Below are positions 1-9,472 of a stretch of DNA of 47,303 bases, one piece after another (positions within the stretch are counted from its first letter, which is position 1; every line of letters starts with the position of its first letter). Source of the stretch: an uncultured Bacteroidales bacterium (lineage in GTDB: Bacteria; Bacteroidota; Bacteroidia; Bacteroidales; UBA932); NCBI GenBank assembly GCA_944326355.1, contig CALVDO010000018.1:1-47303 (forward strand), in the 5' to 3' direction. The notes beneath the pieces are model-generated. The model made no database searches. It had not been told where the DNA came from and saw nothing but the letters and a program-made list of their open reading frames with translations. A program made the translations under genes and the position numbers.

Positions 1-561
1 CTCTAAATTATCATTTATCGCATGGTTGAGTTCTATTTTTCTGTCTATATTGGACAACAACTCTCCGATTGACTTTTGAACTTCAATAGACGGAAGCAAA
101 ACAGGAATTTGATTTATTGTATCATTAGAAAGCGTATAGCGTTGTCCGCTGCCTGAAGCATTGTTTTCAAAATATTTTTGAATAAATTTAGTGTGCATAA
201 AAGCATTCAGATATTTTCCATTCACCAAATCTTCATTAGGGGTAATTAAAGCACAATGATAGCCAAGCAGCACATTTTCAAAATTATCCGCTATATAGGT
301 TGAAATTCCTATATCATCCCGTGTCTCACTATCCTTCGTTATAGCAACTTGTCCTTTGTGAATAGAATATCTAGTTATTTCTGTTTCTTTGGCAGTAGCG
401 AGCATAAAATCTTCTGTTAAATTCTTCGTTATTGCCCAATTCCTATATACATCAACAAAATTACACAATTTCACATACGCTTCGCCTTTAACAATTTTCT
501 TGTCAACGCTACTGATTTCAATGTTAGCAATCTCTCCTAATTTATATTTCCTAAACTTCAT
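1..561 (-). CDS. hsdS: Type I restriction enzyme specificity subunit HsdS (3' part outside window)
   Basis: Recognises the DNA target for a type I restriction-modification complex. I translated this frame directly: it is open from an ATG at 561 to the window edge, 187 codons with no stop. The product begins MKFRKYKLGEIANIE and ends in a block containing LLSNIDRKIELNHAIND, the conserved helix that closes a HsdS target-recognition half (about residues 160-185). Only the first half-site domain is therefore visible. An upstream segment (SGSGQRYTLSNDTINQIPVL) also fits this family. The start overlaps the end of the preceding gene by 11 bp, which implies translational coupling. Base composition is much more AT-rich than hsdM and hsdR, as is common for exchangeable specificity genes. 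The second recognition domain cannot be judged. Confidence 0.9.
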   Translation of the reverse strand, partial: MKFRKYKLGEIANIEISSVDKKIVKGEAYVKLCNFVDVYRNWAITKNLTEDFMLATAKETEITRYSIHKGQVAITKDSETRDDIGISTYIADNFENVLLGYHCALITPNEDLVNGKYLNAFMHTKFIQKYFENNASGSGQRYTLSNDTINQIPVLLPSIEVQKSIGELLSNIDRKIELNHAINDNLE

Positions 562-973
562 ATTTCTTTGCTGATTTTTCAATATAATTTTTAATCAACG
601 ATAAATTAGCTTCTATTTCTTTACGCTTAATTATCAAGTCATTCAATTGTTTTTCCTGCTTCTCGTACTTTTGTACAGCATCTAATTTATCTATCTTATT
701 GCCGCAATAAAATGCACTGGGTATCATGCTCATTTCATTCTGTACCTTTTCTATGTTACAATTTATCTCTTCCAATGCCTGTTGATATTTTCGTTGAGCT
801 TCGATAATATCTAAATTATGAGCAGCCACGAATACATCCAACAAATTATAAACAGCCTCAATCTGCCGTTTCGCATCCTTTGAAGAATTCCTTGCCACAT
901 ATAAGGCAACTACAATGGCAAACACACTGATTATTGGACCCATTATTGTTGCCCATTGAGAGATAATTTCCAT
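551..973 (-). CDS. Small membrane-anchored coiled-coil protein inside the hsd operon
   Basis: 140 aa, function not recognised. One hydrophobic segment at about residues 7-27 (IMGPIISVFAIVVALYVA) is followed by a charged region with long helical, heptad-like stretches (about 35-135) rich in Lys, Glu and Gln, so an N-terminally anchored protein with a cytoplasmic coiled coil is likely. There is no enzyme motif. It lies between the small ORF after hsdM and hsdS, in the same direction, and overlaps the hsdS start by 11 bp, so it should be made together with the specificity subunit. It is AT-rich like hsdS and unlike hsdM/hsdR, suggesting that it was acquired with hsdS. It could be a defence accessory or a passenger; the sequence does not decide. 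Confidence 0.75.
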   Translation of the reverse strand: MEIISQWATIMGPIISVFAIVVALYVARNSSKDAKRQIEAVYNLLDVFVAAHNLDIIEAQRKYQQALEEINCNIEKVQNEMSMIPSAFYCGNKIDKLDAVQKYEKQEKQLNDLIIKRKEIEANLSLIKNYIEKSAKKYEV

Positions 974-1016
974 AATATGTTTATTCTACATATGACAATT
1001 GCAAAAATTACAACTG

Positions 1017-1160
1017 TCACTGACTCCAATTCTGCTCGACTTGTCTATGTAACAATTGTTCATTAATCCTATTAACAAATATATCGCTCCCATATAGAAT
1101 TGCAGCGGCAGTTGTTTCCATTCTGGAAATAGCTGAATCGGCTTGCAGTTCTTTTGCCAT
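1017..1160 (-). CDS. Putative 47-aa ORF directly after hsdM
   Basis: A short frame starting at ATG 1160, only 5 bp after the hsdM stop codon, and ending with TGA at 1017. The product begins MAKELQADSAISRMETT and ends RQVEQNWSQ. It is amphipathic, with no signal peptide or membrane segment, and no family is recognised. Support comes only from its tight spacing behind hsdM, its start at the first available ATG, and its position in a co-directional operon. It could be a genuine small subunit or antitoxin-like peptide, or a chance frame in a 190-bp spacer. Confidence 0.45.
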   Translation of the reverse strand: MAKELQADSAISRMETTAAAILYGSDIFVNRINEQLLHRQVEQNWSQ

Positions 1161-1165
1161 GGAGA

Positions 1166-2824
1166 TTATTCTTTAATATCGTTAAACCTAAGGCTGTCAA
1201 GCCGTTTCAATATCTCGGTCTCCAGACGGCGACTCTCGGCAAATTGTTCCGTAAGTGTTCTTTTATATTCCGCCATCCTGGCATTGAACTCTTCCTCGGT
1301 AATATCCACATAGTCAATCTTGATGTCAAAATATTGTCCTGCGGAGAGACTGTATCCCTTCTCTTTGATTTCATCATAAGTGACGGCCACGGAGAAGTCT
1401 TCAACGGCTTCCTTATTCTGGAAAGTGTTGACTATCTGATCTATTTCATAGTCCCGGAGGCGGCGTTTCTGATTATTGCCCTCCTTATACTCCTCGCCCA
1501 GCTTGCTGGCATCTATCAAAATCACCTTATCATTCTCAGCAGATTTGTCGAAAAAGATGACTGATACATTGGTTCCGGTGGTCGCAAAGACATTGCTCGG
1601 CATGGAAACTACACCATATACCCATTTTTCATCGACAATACGCAGAAGAATGCGTCTCTCGACACCGCTCTTAGATGTGATGAATCCGGTCGGAATGACT
1701 ATAGCCGCCTTGCCTGTCGGCTTCAACGAATTGAGAACATGTTGGATGAAGCATGTATATATGGCCATCTTAGGCTTCGTCGGATCAACCTTCTTTACTG
1801 CATTTGGAACTCCTGCCCAGAAGCGGATGGTGTCGGCGGCCAAAGTGTCACGATATTCAGGAAAATCGAGTTTGAAAGGCGGATTGGAGACGATGAAATC
1901 GAACTTTCGCAAGACGCCGTTGCTTTCCTTATGAGACGGTTCGGTAAGTGTATTGCCTTGCACTACATTCGGCAATGAGGCCGCAAAGTTGTTGAGAATA
2001 AGGTTGAGTCGCAGCATTTCCGTAGATTTCTCCGAAATATCCTGCGAAAAGATTGAGCAGCGATCCTCTCCGATCTGATGAGCGAGAGCCATAAGCAAAG
2101 TACCGGTTCCGGCCGATGGATCGTAACAAGTGATACCACGCAAATCCGTCTTGTCTCCCACAAGGAGCCGTGCCATCACCTGAGCTATCGCGCGAGGCGT
2201 ATAGTACTCCGCATATTTGCCGCCTCCGGCATTGTTGAAGCCTTTAAGCAGATGCTCGAATATGTGTGAGAAGAAATCGTATTTCTCATCAAACACATCC
2301 TCAAAATTGAACGAAGCGACATTTCGCATCAACGATTTGGCGAACTCATCCCTTTTCTGAGGATCGGTGACATAAGTGGTGAGAGGAAAGAAAATGTTGA
2401 CCCTGCTCTTACCAGAAGTGGTGACTGAGAATGTCTCGGCATTGAGAGAGGCAATGTCAACCAAAGTGGCATCAAGCAGAGTGGAAAAATCGCCTTTATT
2501 GGCAGAGTTAAACAAATGCGACAATGTGTGCTCAGGCTTCAATCTAGGCACGGAATGCGGCAGGTAGCTGAACAAGTCTTCTACCTCTTCTTCCGTAAAT
2601 GTGTCATACTCGGCATCCCATTTCTCCGCCTTCGACAGCCGCTCCCCGTACATCGGATCGCGCTTGGCCTCATAGCCGAACTTGTCATTGAAGAACTTGT
2701 AAAGGAACATTTCGGTCACAATCTTATACTCGCTTCCCGTTCCGGCCAGGCCGAAGGCACTGGTTGTGCTTTTCAATGAATCGATCAAGGCTATGGTAGC
2801 CTCTGATATGTTTATAGCGCTCAT
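1166..2824 (-). CDS. hsdM: Type I restriction-modification DNA methyltransferase subunit HsdM
   Basis: N6-adenine methyltransferase subunit; with HsdS it methylates the recognition site and protects host DNA, and it is also needed for restriction with HsdR. 552 aa, within the usual HsdM range. The N-terminal helical HsdM_N region covers about residues 1-150. The AdoMet-binding motif I DPSAGTGTLL is near residue 236 and catalytic motif IV SNPPF near residue 315. The signature KYAEYYTPRAIAQVMA just before motif I is typical of the N6_Mtase family. The start ATG lies 4 bp after the hsdR stop, so hsdR and hsdM are coupled. All key motifs are intact. Confidence 0.96.
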   Translation of the reverse strand: MSAINISEATIALIDSLKSTTSAFGLAGTGSEYKIVTEMFLYKFFNDKFGYEAKRDPMYGERLSKAEKWDAEYDTFTEEEVEDLFSYLPHSVPRLKPEHTLSHLFNSANKGDFSTLLDATLVDIASLNAETFSVTTSGKSRVNIFFPLTTYVTDPQKRDEFAKSLMRNVASFNFEDVFDEKYDFFSHIFEHLLKGFNNAGGGKYAEYYTPRAIAQVMARLLVGDKTDLRGITCYDPSAGTGTLLMALAHQIGEDRCSIFSQDISEKSTEMLRLNLILNNFAASLPNVVQGNTLTEPSHKESNGVLRKFDFIVSNPPFKLDFPEYRDTLAADTIRFWAGVPNAVKKVDPTKPKMAIYTCFIQHVLNSLKPTGKAAIVIPTGFITSKSGVERRILLRIVDEKWVYGVVSMPSNVFATTGTNVSVIFFDKSAENDKVILIDASKLGEEYKEGNNQKRRLRDYEIDQIVNTFQNKEAVEDFSVAVTYDEIKEKGYSLSAGQYFDIKIDYVDITEEEFNARMAEYKRTLTEQFAESRRLETEILKRLDSLRFNDIKE

Positions 2825-2828
2825 CTTT

Positions 2829-5800
2829 CTAATATGCGTAATTGTGTTGCTGCAGATATTCAGTGGTAATCAAGCTATTGATATATTTGCGGTCCTTGAG
2901 GTCCGCCCTTATCTTCATGGAAAGGAGTTCCTTGCCGATGATGGCCAGCACATCCTGCTGGAAAGCAGGAACATTGTTGAGAATGTTGATGTCCAGAAAC
3001 AGCCGTCTGTCTATCTCTTCTTTCATCTTGGAAAGATTTTCGGCAATCTCATATTCCTGCGCGGAAATGATCGGATGCTCACGCTTACGGTTCTGCTCCT
3101 CTATGCGCTTGTGAATGCGGACAAAACGCTCGTCTCCCTTGTATTTGCGCTTCAGAATGTTATTGCGGCGGTTGATTTCGCGTATCTTCTTCATCACTTC
3201 GTCCATATATCGGATGCTCTCCTTGGCCTCTTCTGTGCTTTGGGGCACAAAGCCCTTCTTGCGGAAATACTCTCTGAACTCATCGGCAAGGATGACATAC
3301 CTGTCTTCCTTTGTATCGAAATTGGCCTCAAACTCGGCCTGAACACGTTCACACCGTTCTCGGATGTCATTGACAATGATGCGCAATTCTTCCGGGACGC
3401 CTTTCTTGAACTCAAAATCCAGTTCGGACAACGCGACATTGATTATGCCGGACACATCTGCCTTATGCTCAGTATTTTGAACAAGATTGATACGTTCAAT
3501 GCGATGAGTCACTTCAGTGATCAGCGCCGGTATTGTACCCGTTGGTAAAGAAGCTAGTTTCTTTTTGGTCTCTTCATCGCCAAATGAGCGCACCTGATTG
3601 ATCATCGCTTTGGCATCGGATAGCGTATTGCGCAATTCATACAGACTGTCCTTGTTCTCAATATCATCAATTTCCTTGCGGAACTCTTCAATATTGTCGG
3701 TAGTGAAGTTGAAAAGCAAGCTCTTTACCTGCTTTATCTTGGCTTCGACCTCCTCCCTGCTGACAAGTATGTCCGCCGCTATGTTATCGGTGTGCGGATT
3801 ACCGGATTCATCTGCAGTACGGTTAAGTTCGCGCAAGTAACGATCATTGGTAGCCTCAAAGTTTTCCTTGATATTGACAAAGTCCACAACATAACCATAC
3901 TTGAAATCCCGGTATGGACGATTCACGCGAGTAAGTGCCTGCAGCAGGTCATGTCCGTCAAGAGAGCGCCCCAGATACAGCTTCTTCAGGCGTGGAGCAT
4001 CAAAACCAGTGAGAAGCATCTTATTGACAATGAGGACATCGACTTCCTGTAACTTTTTAAAGCCTTCAATGTACTCTTTCCGTTCTGCCTTGTCTCCTTC
4101 ATCATGCAAAATGAGGGAAGCGGTAAGCGGCTTATAGCAGCCATAATGCATCATCGGTTCAGCAACCATACTCATCATCCGTTCCTCTTGCCGGCTGACC
4201 TCGTTCGCAAATTTGAAGCGCTCCTGCCAAAGGCGATATAATTCCCTTGCCTGAGGATTTGTCCGGCATACTATCATCGCACCGACCGTTGCATCGTTCT
4301 GCTCACGACGGAAACGGCGAAAATCCGAAATGATATAATCAAGCAGAGCATTAAGGTAACTGTCATGCTCCATTATCTGATTGCGGTCAATGTCGGATTT
4401 CTTGACCTGAACCTCTCCTGCCAGCTTGTCAAGGATGTTTTCAATCTTTTCCTTATAGATCGTCTCAACGGGCTCACGCATAAGCTTGCAGGTGTATCCG
4501 TCTGCAATGGACTTGTCGTAATAATATGTATGGATATAGTCTCCGAACACCCTCCAAGACTCACGCTCTTCTTTCAAAAGAGGCGTACCCGTCAAGGCAA
4601 TCTTGACTGCATTCTTATCCGCCTCCAGAAGGTTTGCCAAGAAGCTTCCCTGCGGATTGTAGCCTCTGTGTGCTTCATCAATGAAGAATATTCGCTGCAG
4701 CTTGATGCTATAGCTGTCGTCAACGGTGACCTTTGTTTTGTCTTCTTTGAATTTCTGTATGTTGACGACCATTATTTCCGGCTTGCCCTCATCGTTACTG
4801 ATAACCTCCCGACTTGAGATGTCATCCATCAGTTCACGGCGGCTTTTGGCGTTATGAACGACAAGCCCGCGGGCAGCAAATTCATCAGTCGCCTGCTCCA
4901 TGAGATCGATCCTGTCAACGATAAAATAAAACTTTGCTACGACATTGCGACTGGCAAAATAATCGGTCAGGCTCTTGACGCTATAATAAGCAAGAGCTGT
5001 CTTTCCGCTGCCCTGCGTATGCCAGATGATGCCGCTCTTCACGCCTTTGGACAAAGTGTTGCGGATGGCAAACGATGCGAACATCTGCTGATAGCGCATG
5101 ATATGCTTCTGCAGCTGAGTCCCCTGCGTACCGTCTGCAAGTTCCGTCTTGCGCTCAACATACGCGAATCCGTAGCGCAACAAGAAAAGAAAACGCTCCT
5201 TGCTCAACATGGAAGTGATGATCCTGTTCGTGGGCGTATGAACTGACTTATTGGTCTGATATTCCTGTAGATTTTTGATTACCACACAGTTGCGATGCTT
5301 CAGCACCTTGTATTCCGTGTCATCATCAATTTGACGGTACTGATACTTCTCCACATACTGCGCATCTTCCTCTCGAAATACATTGAAAAAAGCCTTTTCC
5401 TTTGCCGTGCAACAATAGAAAGCTCCCTGTATCGGGACACGGCTGTCAGTATCATACTCCTGATTGTTGGAGAAAATCATCAGCTGCGTCAAATTGAAGA
5501 AGCGGCGAAAACATGGTCTGCTCATCCGCTTGTCGATGCGCTCTCTTTCCGCTAAGATGCCCTCATGGTTATTGGGTTTCTTGACTTCAATGAAAGCGAG
5601 TGGGAGTCCGTTCACAAAACATGTAATATCGGGGCGGAACTCATCTTCGGTATCCTCATTTTCATAAGTCAATTCCGTAGTCAGATGCCAATCATTGTTG
5701 TCTGGATTCTCAAAATCTATGAGCTTGATACCGCTGTTTGACGACAAGAGCCCGTAAAACTCACGGCCGAGATCATCATTGTCCGCTATATTGACTATTT

Positions 5801-5999
5801 TGGCAAACAGCTGCGAGGCCTCGGTGTCTGACAATTCCGGATTGAGCCTCTTTACAGCATTCAGAAAAGTGTCTGTCAAGATATTAGTCTTCGTATCATA
5901 GCCCCATATGTTGTCCAAGTAAGTATAGCCCAGCTTACACAAATGAAGTGCAGCAGGAACCTGTACTCTCGTATTTTCATTAAACTTAGCGTTGCCCAT
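2829..5999 (-). CDS. hsdR: Type I restriction enzyme endonuclease/translocase subunit HsdR
   Basis: Motor and nuclease subunit that translocates and cuts unmethylated DNA. 1056 aa from the chosen start. The N-terminal PD-(D/E)XK nuclease includes DITCFVNGLPLAFIEVKKP (EVK near residue 138). The SF2 helicase motor shows Walker A TQGSGKTALAYY (about 330), the DEAH-type box FFIDEAHRGY (about 440), motif III ALTGTPLL, and motif VI QALTRVNRPYRD (about 686). A long helical C-terminus follows, as usual for HsdM/S contacts. Upstream in-frame codons exist (GTG 6026, ATG 6014), but the -7 box at 6026-6033 overlaps the first and leaves almost no leader for the second. ATG 5999 (MGNAKFNENTRV) gives a leader of about 23 nt and a family-typical N-terminus. 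First gene of the operon. Confidence 0.96.
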   Translation of the reverse strand: MGNAKFNENTRVQVPAALHLCKLGYTYLDNIWGYDTKTNILTDTFLNAVKRLNPELSDTEASQLFAKIVNIADNDDLGREFYGLLSSNSGIKLIDFENPDNNDWHLTTELTYENEDTEDEFRPDITCFVNGLPLAFIEVKKPNNHEGILAERERIDKRMSRPCFRRFFNLTQLMIFSNNQEYDTDSRVPIQGAFYCCTAKEKAFFNVFREEDAQYVEKYQYRQIDDDTEYKVLKHRNCVVIKNLQEYQTNKSVHTPTNRIITSMLSKERFLFLLRYGFAYVERKTELADGTQGTQLQKHIMRYQQMFASFAIRNTLSKGVKSGIIWHTQGSGKTALAYYSVKSLTDYFASRNVVAKFYFIVDRIDLMEQATDEFAARGLVVHNAKSRRELMDDISSREVISNDEGKPEIMVVNIQKFKEDKTKVTVDDSYSIKLQRIFFIDEAHRGYNPQGSFLANLLEADKNAVKIALTGTPLLKEERESWRVFGDYIHTYYYDKSIADGYTCKLMREPVETIYKEKIENILDKLAGEVQVKKSDIDRNQIMEHDSYLNALLDYIISDFRRFRREQNDATVGAMIVCRTNPQARELYRLWQERFKFANEVSRQEERMMSMVAEPMMHYGCYKPLTASLILHDEGDKAERKEYIEGFKKLQEVDVLIVNKMLLTGFDAPRLKKLYLGRSLDGHDLLQALTRVNRPYRDFKYGYVVDFVNIKENFEATNDRYLRELNRTADESGNPHTDNIAADILVSREEVEAKIKQVKSLLFNFTTDNIEEFRKEIDDIENKDSLYELRNTLSDAKAMINQVRSFGDEETKKKLASLPTGTIPALITEVTHRIERINLVQNTEHKADVSGIINVALSELDFEFKKGVPEELRIIVNDIRERCERVQAEFEANFDTKEDRYVILADEFREYFRKKGFVPQSTEEAKESIRYMDEVMKKIREINRRNNILKRKYKGDERFVRIHKRIEEQNRKREHPIISAQEYEIAENLSKMKEEIDRRLFLDINILNNVPAFQQDVLAIIGKELLSMKIRADLKDRKYINSLITTEYLQQHNYAY

Positions 6000-6025
6000 A
6001 TCTTCTGAAATCATAGCCGCAAACA

Positions 6026-6056
6026 CAAATTTACGGATTATAATCAGATTAACAAG
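6026..6056 (-). promoter_or_regulatory. Promoter of the hsdRM...S operon
   Basis: On the minus strand a -7 box TAAATTTG (plus 6026-6033, read as CAAATTTA) matches TAnnTTTG exactly. A TTG (-33 type; plus CAA at 6053-6055) lies 19 nt further upstream. This spacing fits the Bacteroidetes primary sigma factor. Transcription would start near 6022. Confidence 0.7.
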
Positions 6057-6143
6057 CCGTCAGGCGGTGGCGGCGGAGCGTCGGGCTTGCATATTCCGGG
6101 TGAAATCATTATATTCACAATCTTGTGCATAAGACTCATGACC

Positions 6144-9100
6144 ATGAAATATTGTCTGCCGATAATGCTGCTTGCCGCGGTCTCCTGCGCGGCGAATCAC
6201 GAAGACCGGTATCTGGGACAGACGGACTTTTCCCTGAACCAGAAGGTGACCTGCCTCTCTGAAGGGAGGGAAAAGCTATGGATAGGCACTGAAAGCGGCT
6301 CTATGGCAAGTTTTGACCCTATCAGCTGCCGCTATTCCGACCCGGTCGGCGTGGGCAGCGGACAGGTGTACTGCATCAGGGAGCTTTCCGGAGACACGCT
6401 GCTTGTGGGCGTCAGAGACTCCGGACTCAAGCTGGTTAAAGCCGATGAGTCCTCAGCCGGCGCGGAGCTTCTGACTCAGTTTGTCCTCAGCGGAGAGAAG
6501 GGCACGAACTATTCGCCTTACTCATTTCTGATCAAAAGACAGAAAGAGCATTACGCCAGAGAGTCCGGATTCCGATGCGACACCATCTTCTGCGGTACGT
6601 CCAACGGACTGTACTGGCTTCCGCTGGATGAAAACACGGAACTCGGAGACACGGTCAGACTCAGAAAGATATGCGGTGCGGGCGAGGGCGGGACGCTGAG
6701 GATGGTCTCTCTGGCGGAGAAAAGCGGGGACATTTATGCGGGAGGCCCTGCAGGGCTACTGAGAGTGCTGAACCCGGAGGCGGAAGAGGAGGCGGACAGG
6801 TATGTGAAGATATCAGACGTCGGGATAAGCCATGTGTCGGTGCGGGGGGATGTGCTTCAGATTCTCGACAGTGATGGCGGGCTATACATGACAGAGGCGA
6901 TGCACAAGGTCGGGAGACGATTCGGCACCAGGCCTCTGCTTTTCTTCAGCGACGGGAGGATGGACTTCGCCCTGTCGGAATATGAGGTGGAGATGAGAGA
7001 CCCGGACGGAAACAGCGGCACATTCAGGCTCAACGGCAAGGCGGCGATATGCTCCGGGCAGAGCGACAGAGGACGCGAGTGCTTCGTGAAGAAGGGCGAT
7101 TTCTATTATGTCGCCACATCGTCGGGGATATGCCGCATCCCGGTCAATGTCAATCCAGGATCGGACATAATGATCACTTCGGCCTGTGCCGGACGCACTC
7201 CTGACGAATTTTTCGCGCTTTCCGAAGTAGGTGATCTCTACAGAATACGCACTTCAGACGCTAAAGTCAGATTCGTTCGCAACATAATGCCGGGCAGGGA
7301 TGAGACCGTACGCGACCTTGCGGGCTGCATAGGAGACAGAATCTATTTCCACACCGACAGAGACGTCTATTGCACAGGCCTCAGGCTTTTCTCCGGCATC
7401 CGCAGGGCAGGATTCCCGAGACGCGAGCCGAAAATTATCTCAGCCGCTGCCGGCCCGGATGTCGGAGTGATGGTTTCCTACGCGGATGAGACCTTCATAA
7501 TGCGGACGCAGAAAGGGACAGCCGATACCCTGAGGCTCGGCGGAGACTCGTATATATGCGCCATGGCGCCCACCAGGGACAGAGCCGGGAAGCCGACGGG
7601 GATGATGCTCGGGACCCTCAACAAGGGGCTTTACAAGACAGGGCCGGACGGCACGATTGAGAAGATTGAAGCCCCCGGGAGTGAGCCCGGCGGCATAAAG
7701 GATATTGTATGCATCGGAAATGAGACGGCAGTACTGACTCCGGGGAAAACGGCCGTTCTCAAGCCGGGAGACAATGGCTGGACAATCACGGAAGAGACAG
7801 CTGTCCCGCACGAGACTTCCGGCCTGTTCAGCTTCGGAGGCAGGCTTCATGCGGTAATGTCGACGGGAGGGACATTTGTAGTGGACGACGGATCGGACAT
7901 CTTGAGCAACAGAGACTTGAGGTTTCTTTCCTCCGAACTTGATCTCGGACGTGACGCGACAGACTACGGCAGAGAACTAAGGCTTATCTCGGAAAACGGC
8001 TGCATCTTCAATCCTGAAGACGGGTCAGTGACGCATGCAGAGCTCAGATCGCCGGGAGCATTTGAAATGCTCGCAAAGAACAAGGGAGGACTCTGGCTCG
8101 TGCTATCGCTTGCCGGTCTTGCCGCGGCCGCGTTCGGAACAGCGAAGCACGCCCGAATCATGCTCGTCGGGCTGAAGCGGTGGAGAACCGCTCTCGGCAT
8201 CATCGCGCTCCGCGAGCAGGAGATTTCGCGGCTAAAGGAGGATGCCAGCCGGAGAGAACGGCTGCTCGCATTTGAGGCGGCAATGGAAGAATACAGGGAA
8301 ATGGATGCTCATGACATGCTCCGGCATCTGCACGAGGACTGCCGTATGACGGCGGAGAAAGGAAATGCCGGGCAGATAAGCCGGGCCGCAGAGGCGCTTG
8401 AACAGGGACGCGATACGGTACAGAAGGCTCTTAAGGAGGCGGAAGCGGCAGAAGAAGCGATTGAGACCGTGCGGATGAGAGGAGACTCATTGCCACGGAT
8501 CGTCGCCCGAAGCGCAGAAAAGCTCGCGGGAGCGATGGCCGGCATGAGCAGAGCCGGAGCAGAGGAGATAGGAACTGCGGCGGCAAGATTCTGCGCAGAA
8601 TACGACGCGTTCAGCATGTCGGAGACACTTCGGAACGCGACGGCGGATTTCACTGCTGAACTTCTGCAGAAGAAAGGGATCAGCCCCGGGAGACATTTCA
8701 CCGCAGTTGTCCTGGAGCGGCTGAGAGCCCCGGAAGATACGGGTATTATGCTGAAAAAGAGCCTGGCTCTCACTGCAAAGACAAAATGCCTCGGGCTCAT
8801 TCTGGAGGCCGACGACCTGATGGAGGAATTCATGAAAGCGCTCGATGGGCCCGGCGTCATGGAAGAGGCAAAACTGAAGGGCCAGGAGGACGGCAGAGCC
8901 GAGGATGAGCGGCTCAGATTCTACAACAGATTCAACGAACTCGCGGAAGAGGTATACAATGCGCTCGGTGATGACGAGCAGGCAGAGCTGAAGGCGGCCA
9001 GAATCAGCGGCGCATTCAACTCAAATGACGACTATTCGGAGACATGGATGATGATCCTGACTGCCGCTTCCGGGAGGATGGACATCAGGCGGGCAAGATG

Positions 9101-9305
9101 GCTGTGCAAGAAGCGTTCAAGCCAGACCAATTTCGACACGGCAAAAAGCCGTCTGAGGAAAAAGCTCGCCGACTACCGCAAGCCGGCCGAGGGATACCCG
9201 GATCAGGACAGCCGGGAAAGGAGGCAGTCAGGGTCGGCTCTGATAGTTCCGGTCCTGCTGGACATTATTTCCGAAAGATTAGGTCAGCCCAAGAGGCCTC
9301 AATAG
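6144..9305 (+). CDS. Membrane-spanning beta-propeller sensor with cytoplasmic coiled coil and putative DNA-binding C-terminus
   Basis: About 1053 aa. The N-terminus MKYCLPIMLLAAVSCAANH carries a signal/lipobox-like sequence (AVSC), which is why I start at 6144 (6138 is also possible) rather than at the far upstream ATG 6087. Residues about 25-640 hold repeated short blocks such as KLWIGTESGS, DTIFCGTSNGLYWL and GMMLGTLNKGLYKTG, typical of propeller blades of Bacteroidetes regulators. One membrane helix (GGLWLVLSLAGLAAAAFG) lies near 650-670, followed by a long Glu/Arg/Ala-rich coiled coil (about 690-950). The last 120 residues include MDIRRARWLCKKRSSQTNF, which resembles a helix-turn-helix region. 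This order (propeller, TM, coiled coil, HTH) matches one-component regulators that sense periplasmic ligands, but the C-terminal fold is not one I can name. No kinase motif was seen. Target genes are unknown; pepT and the two lipoprotein genes follow. Confidence 0.7.
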   Translation: MKYCLPIMLLAAVSCAANHEDRYLGQTDFSLNQKVTCLSEGREKLWIGTESGSMASFDPISCRYSDPVGVGSGQVYCIRELSGDTLLVGVRDSGLKLVKADESSAGAELLTQFVLSGEKGTNYSPYSFLIKRQKEHYARESGFRCDTIFCGTSNGLYWLPLDENTELGDTVRLRKICGAGEGGTLRMVSLAEKSGDIYAGGPAGLLRVLNPEAEEEADRYVKISDVGISHVSVRGDVLQILDSDGGLYMTEAMHKVGRRFGTRPLLFFSDGRMDFALSEYEVEMRDPDGNSGTFRLNGKAAICSGQSDRGRECFVKKGDFYYVATSSGICRIPVNVNPGSDIMITSACAGRTPDEFFALSEVGDLYRIRTSDAKVRFVRNIMPGRDETVRDLAGCIGDRIYFHTDRDVYCTGLRLFSGIRRAGFPRREPKIISAAAGPDVGVMVSYADETFIMRTQKGTADTLRLGGDSYICAMAPTRDRAGKPTGMMLGTLNKGLYKTGPDGTIEKIEAPGSEPGGIKDIVCIGNETAVLTPGKTAVLKPGDNGWTITEETAVPHETSGLFSFGGRLHAVMSTGGTFVVDDGSDILSNRDLRFLSSELDLGRDATDYGRELRLISENGCIFNPEDGSVTHAELRSPGAFEMLAKNKGGLWLVLSLAGLAAAAFGTAKHARIMLVGLKRWRTALGIIALREQEISRLKEDASRRERLLAFEAAMEEYREMDAHDMLRHLHEDCRMTAEKGNAGQISRAAEALEQGRDTVQKALKEAEAAEEAIETVRMRGDSLPRIVARSAEKLAGAMAGMSRAGAEEIGTAAARFCAEYDAFSMSETLRNATADFTAELLQKKGISPGRHFTAVVLERLRAPEDTGIMLKKSLALTAKTKCLGLILEADDLMEEFMKALDGPGVMEEAKLKGQEDGRAEDERLRFYNRFNELAEEVYNALGDDEQAELKAARISGAFNSNDDYSETWMMILTAASGRMDIRRARWLCKKRSSQTNFDTAKSRLRKKLADYRKPAEGYPDQDSRERRQSGSALIVPVLLDIISERLGQPKRPQ

Positions 9306-9472
9306 CCCGCACCATGCACAACCTCTTATAAAACAATACTTTGACATAGACCTTACATCCCGACGACGTAAGATTCACGGGGAAGCCCCAAGGGCTGAGC
9401 GTAAGGCCATGACACGATTTTATCCGGACTTTTCAGTCTATTTTCACGTCATCATCAGAATGTGAAAATGAC

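Noticed and set aside
2766..3548. 260-codon plus-strand frame opposite hsdR
   Set aside because: It lies entirely against a well-supported hsdR frame and has no domain of its own.
9385..9420. GGGCTGAG-like TPP riboswitch fragment before pepT
   Set aside because: The rest of the conserved thi-box core (CCTGAT and the closing stems) is missing and the gene is not thiamine-related.
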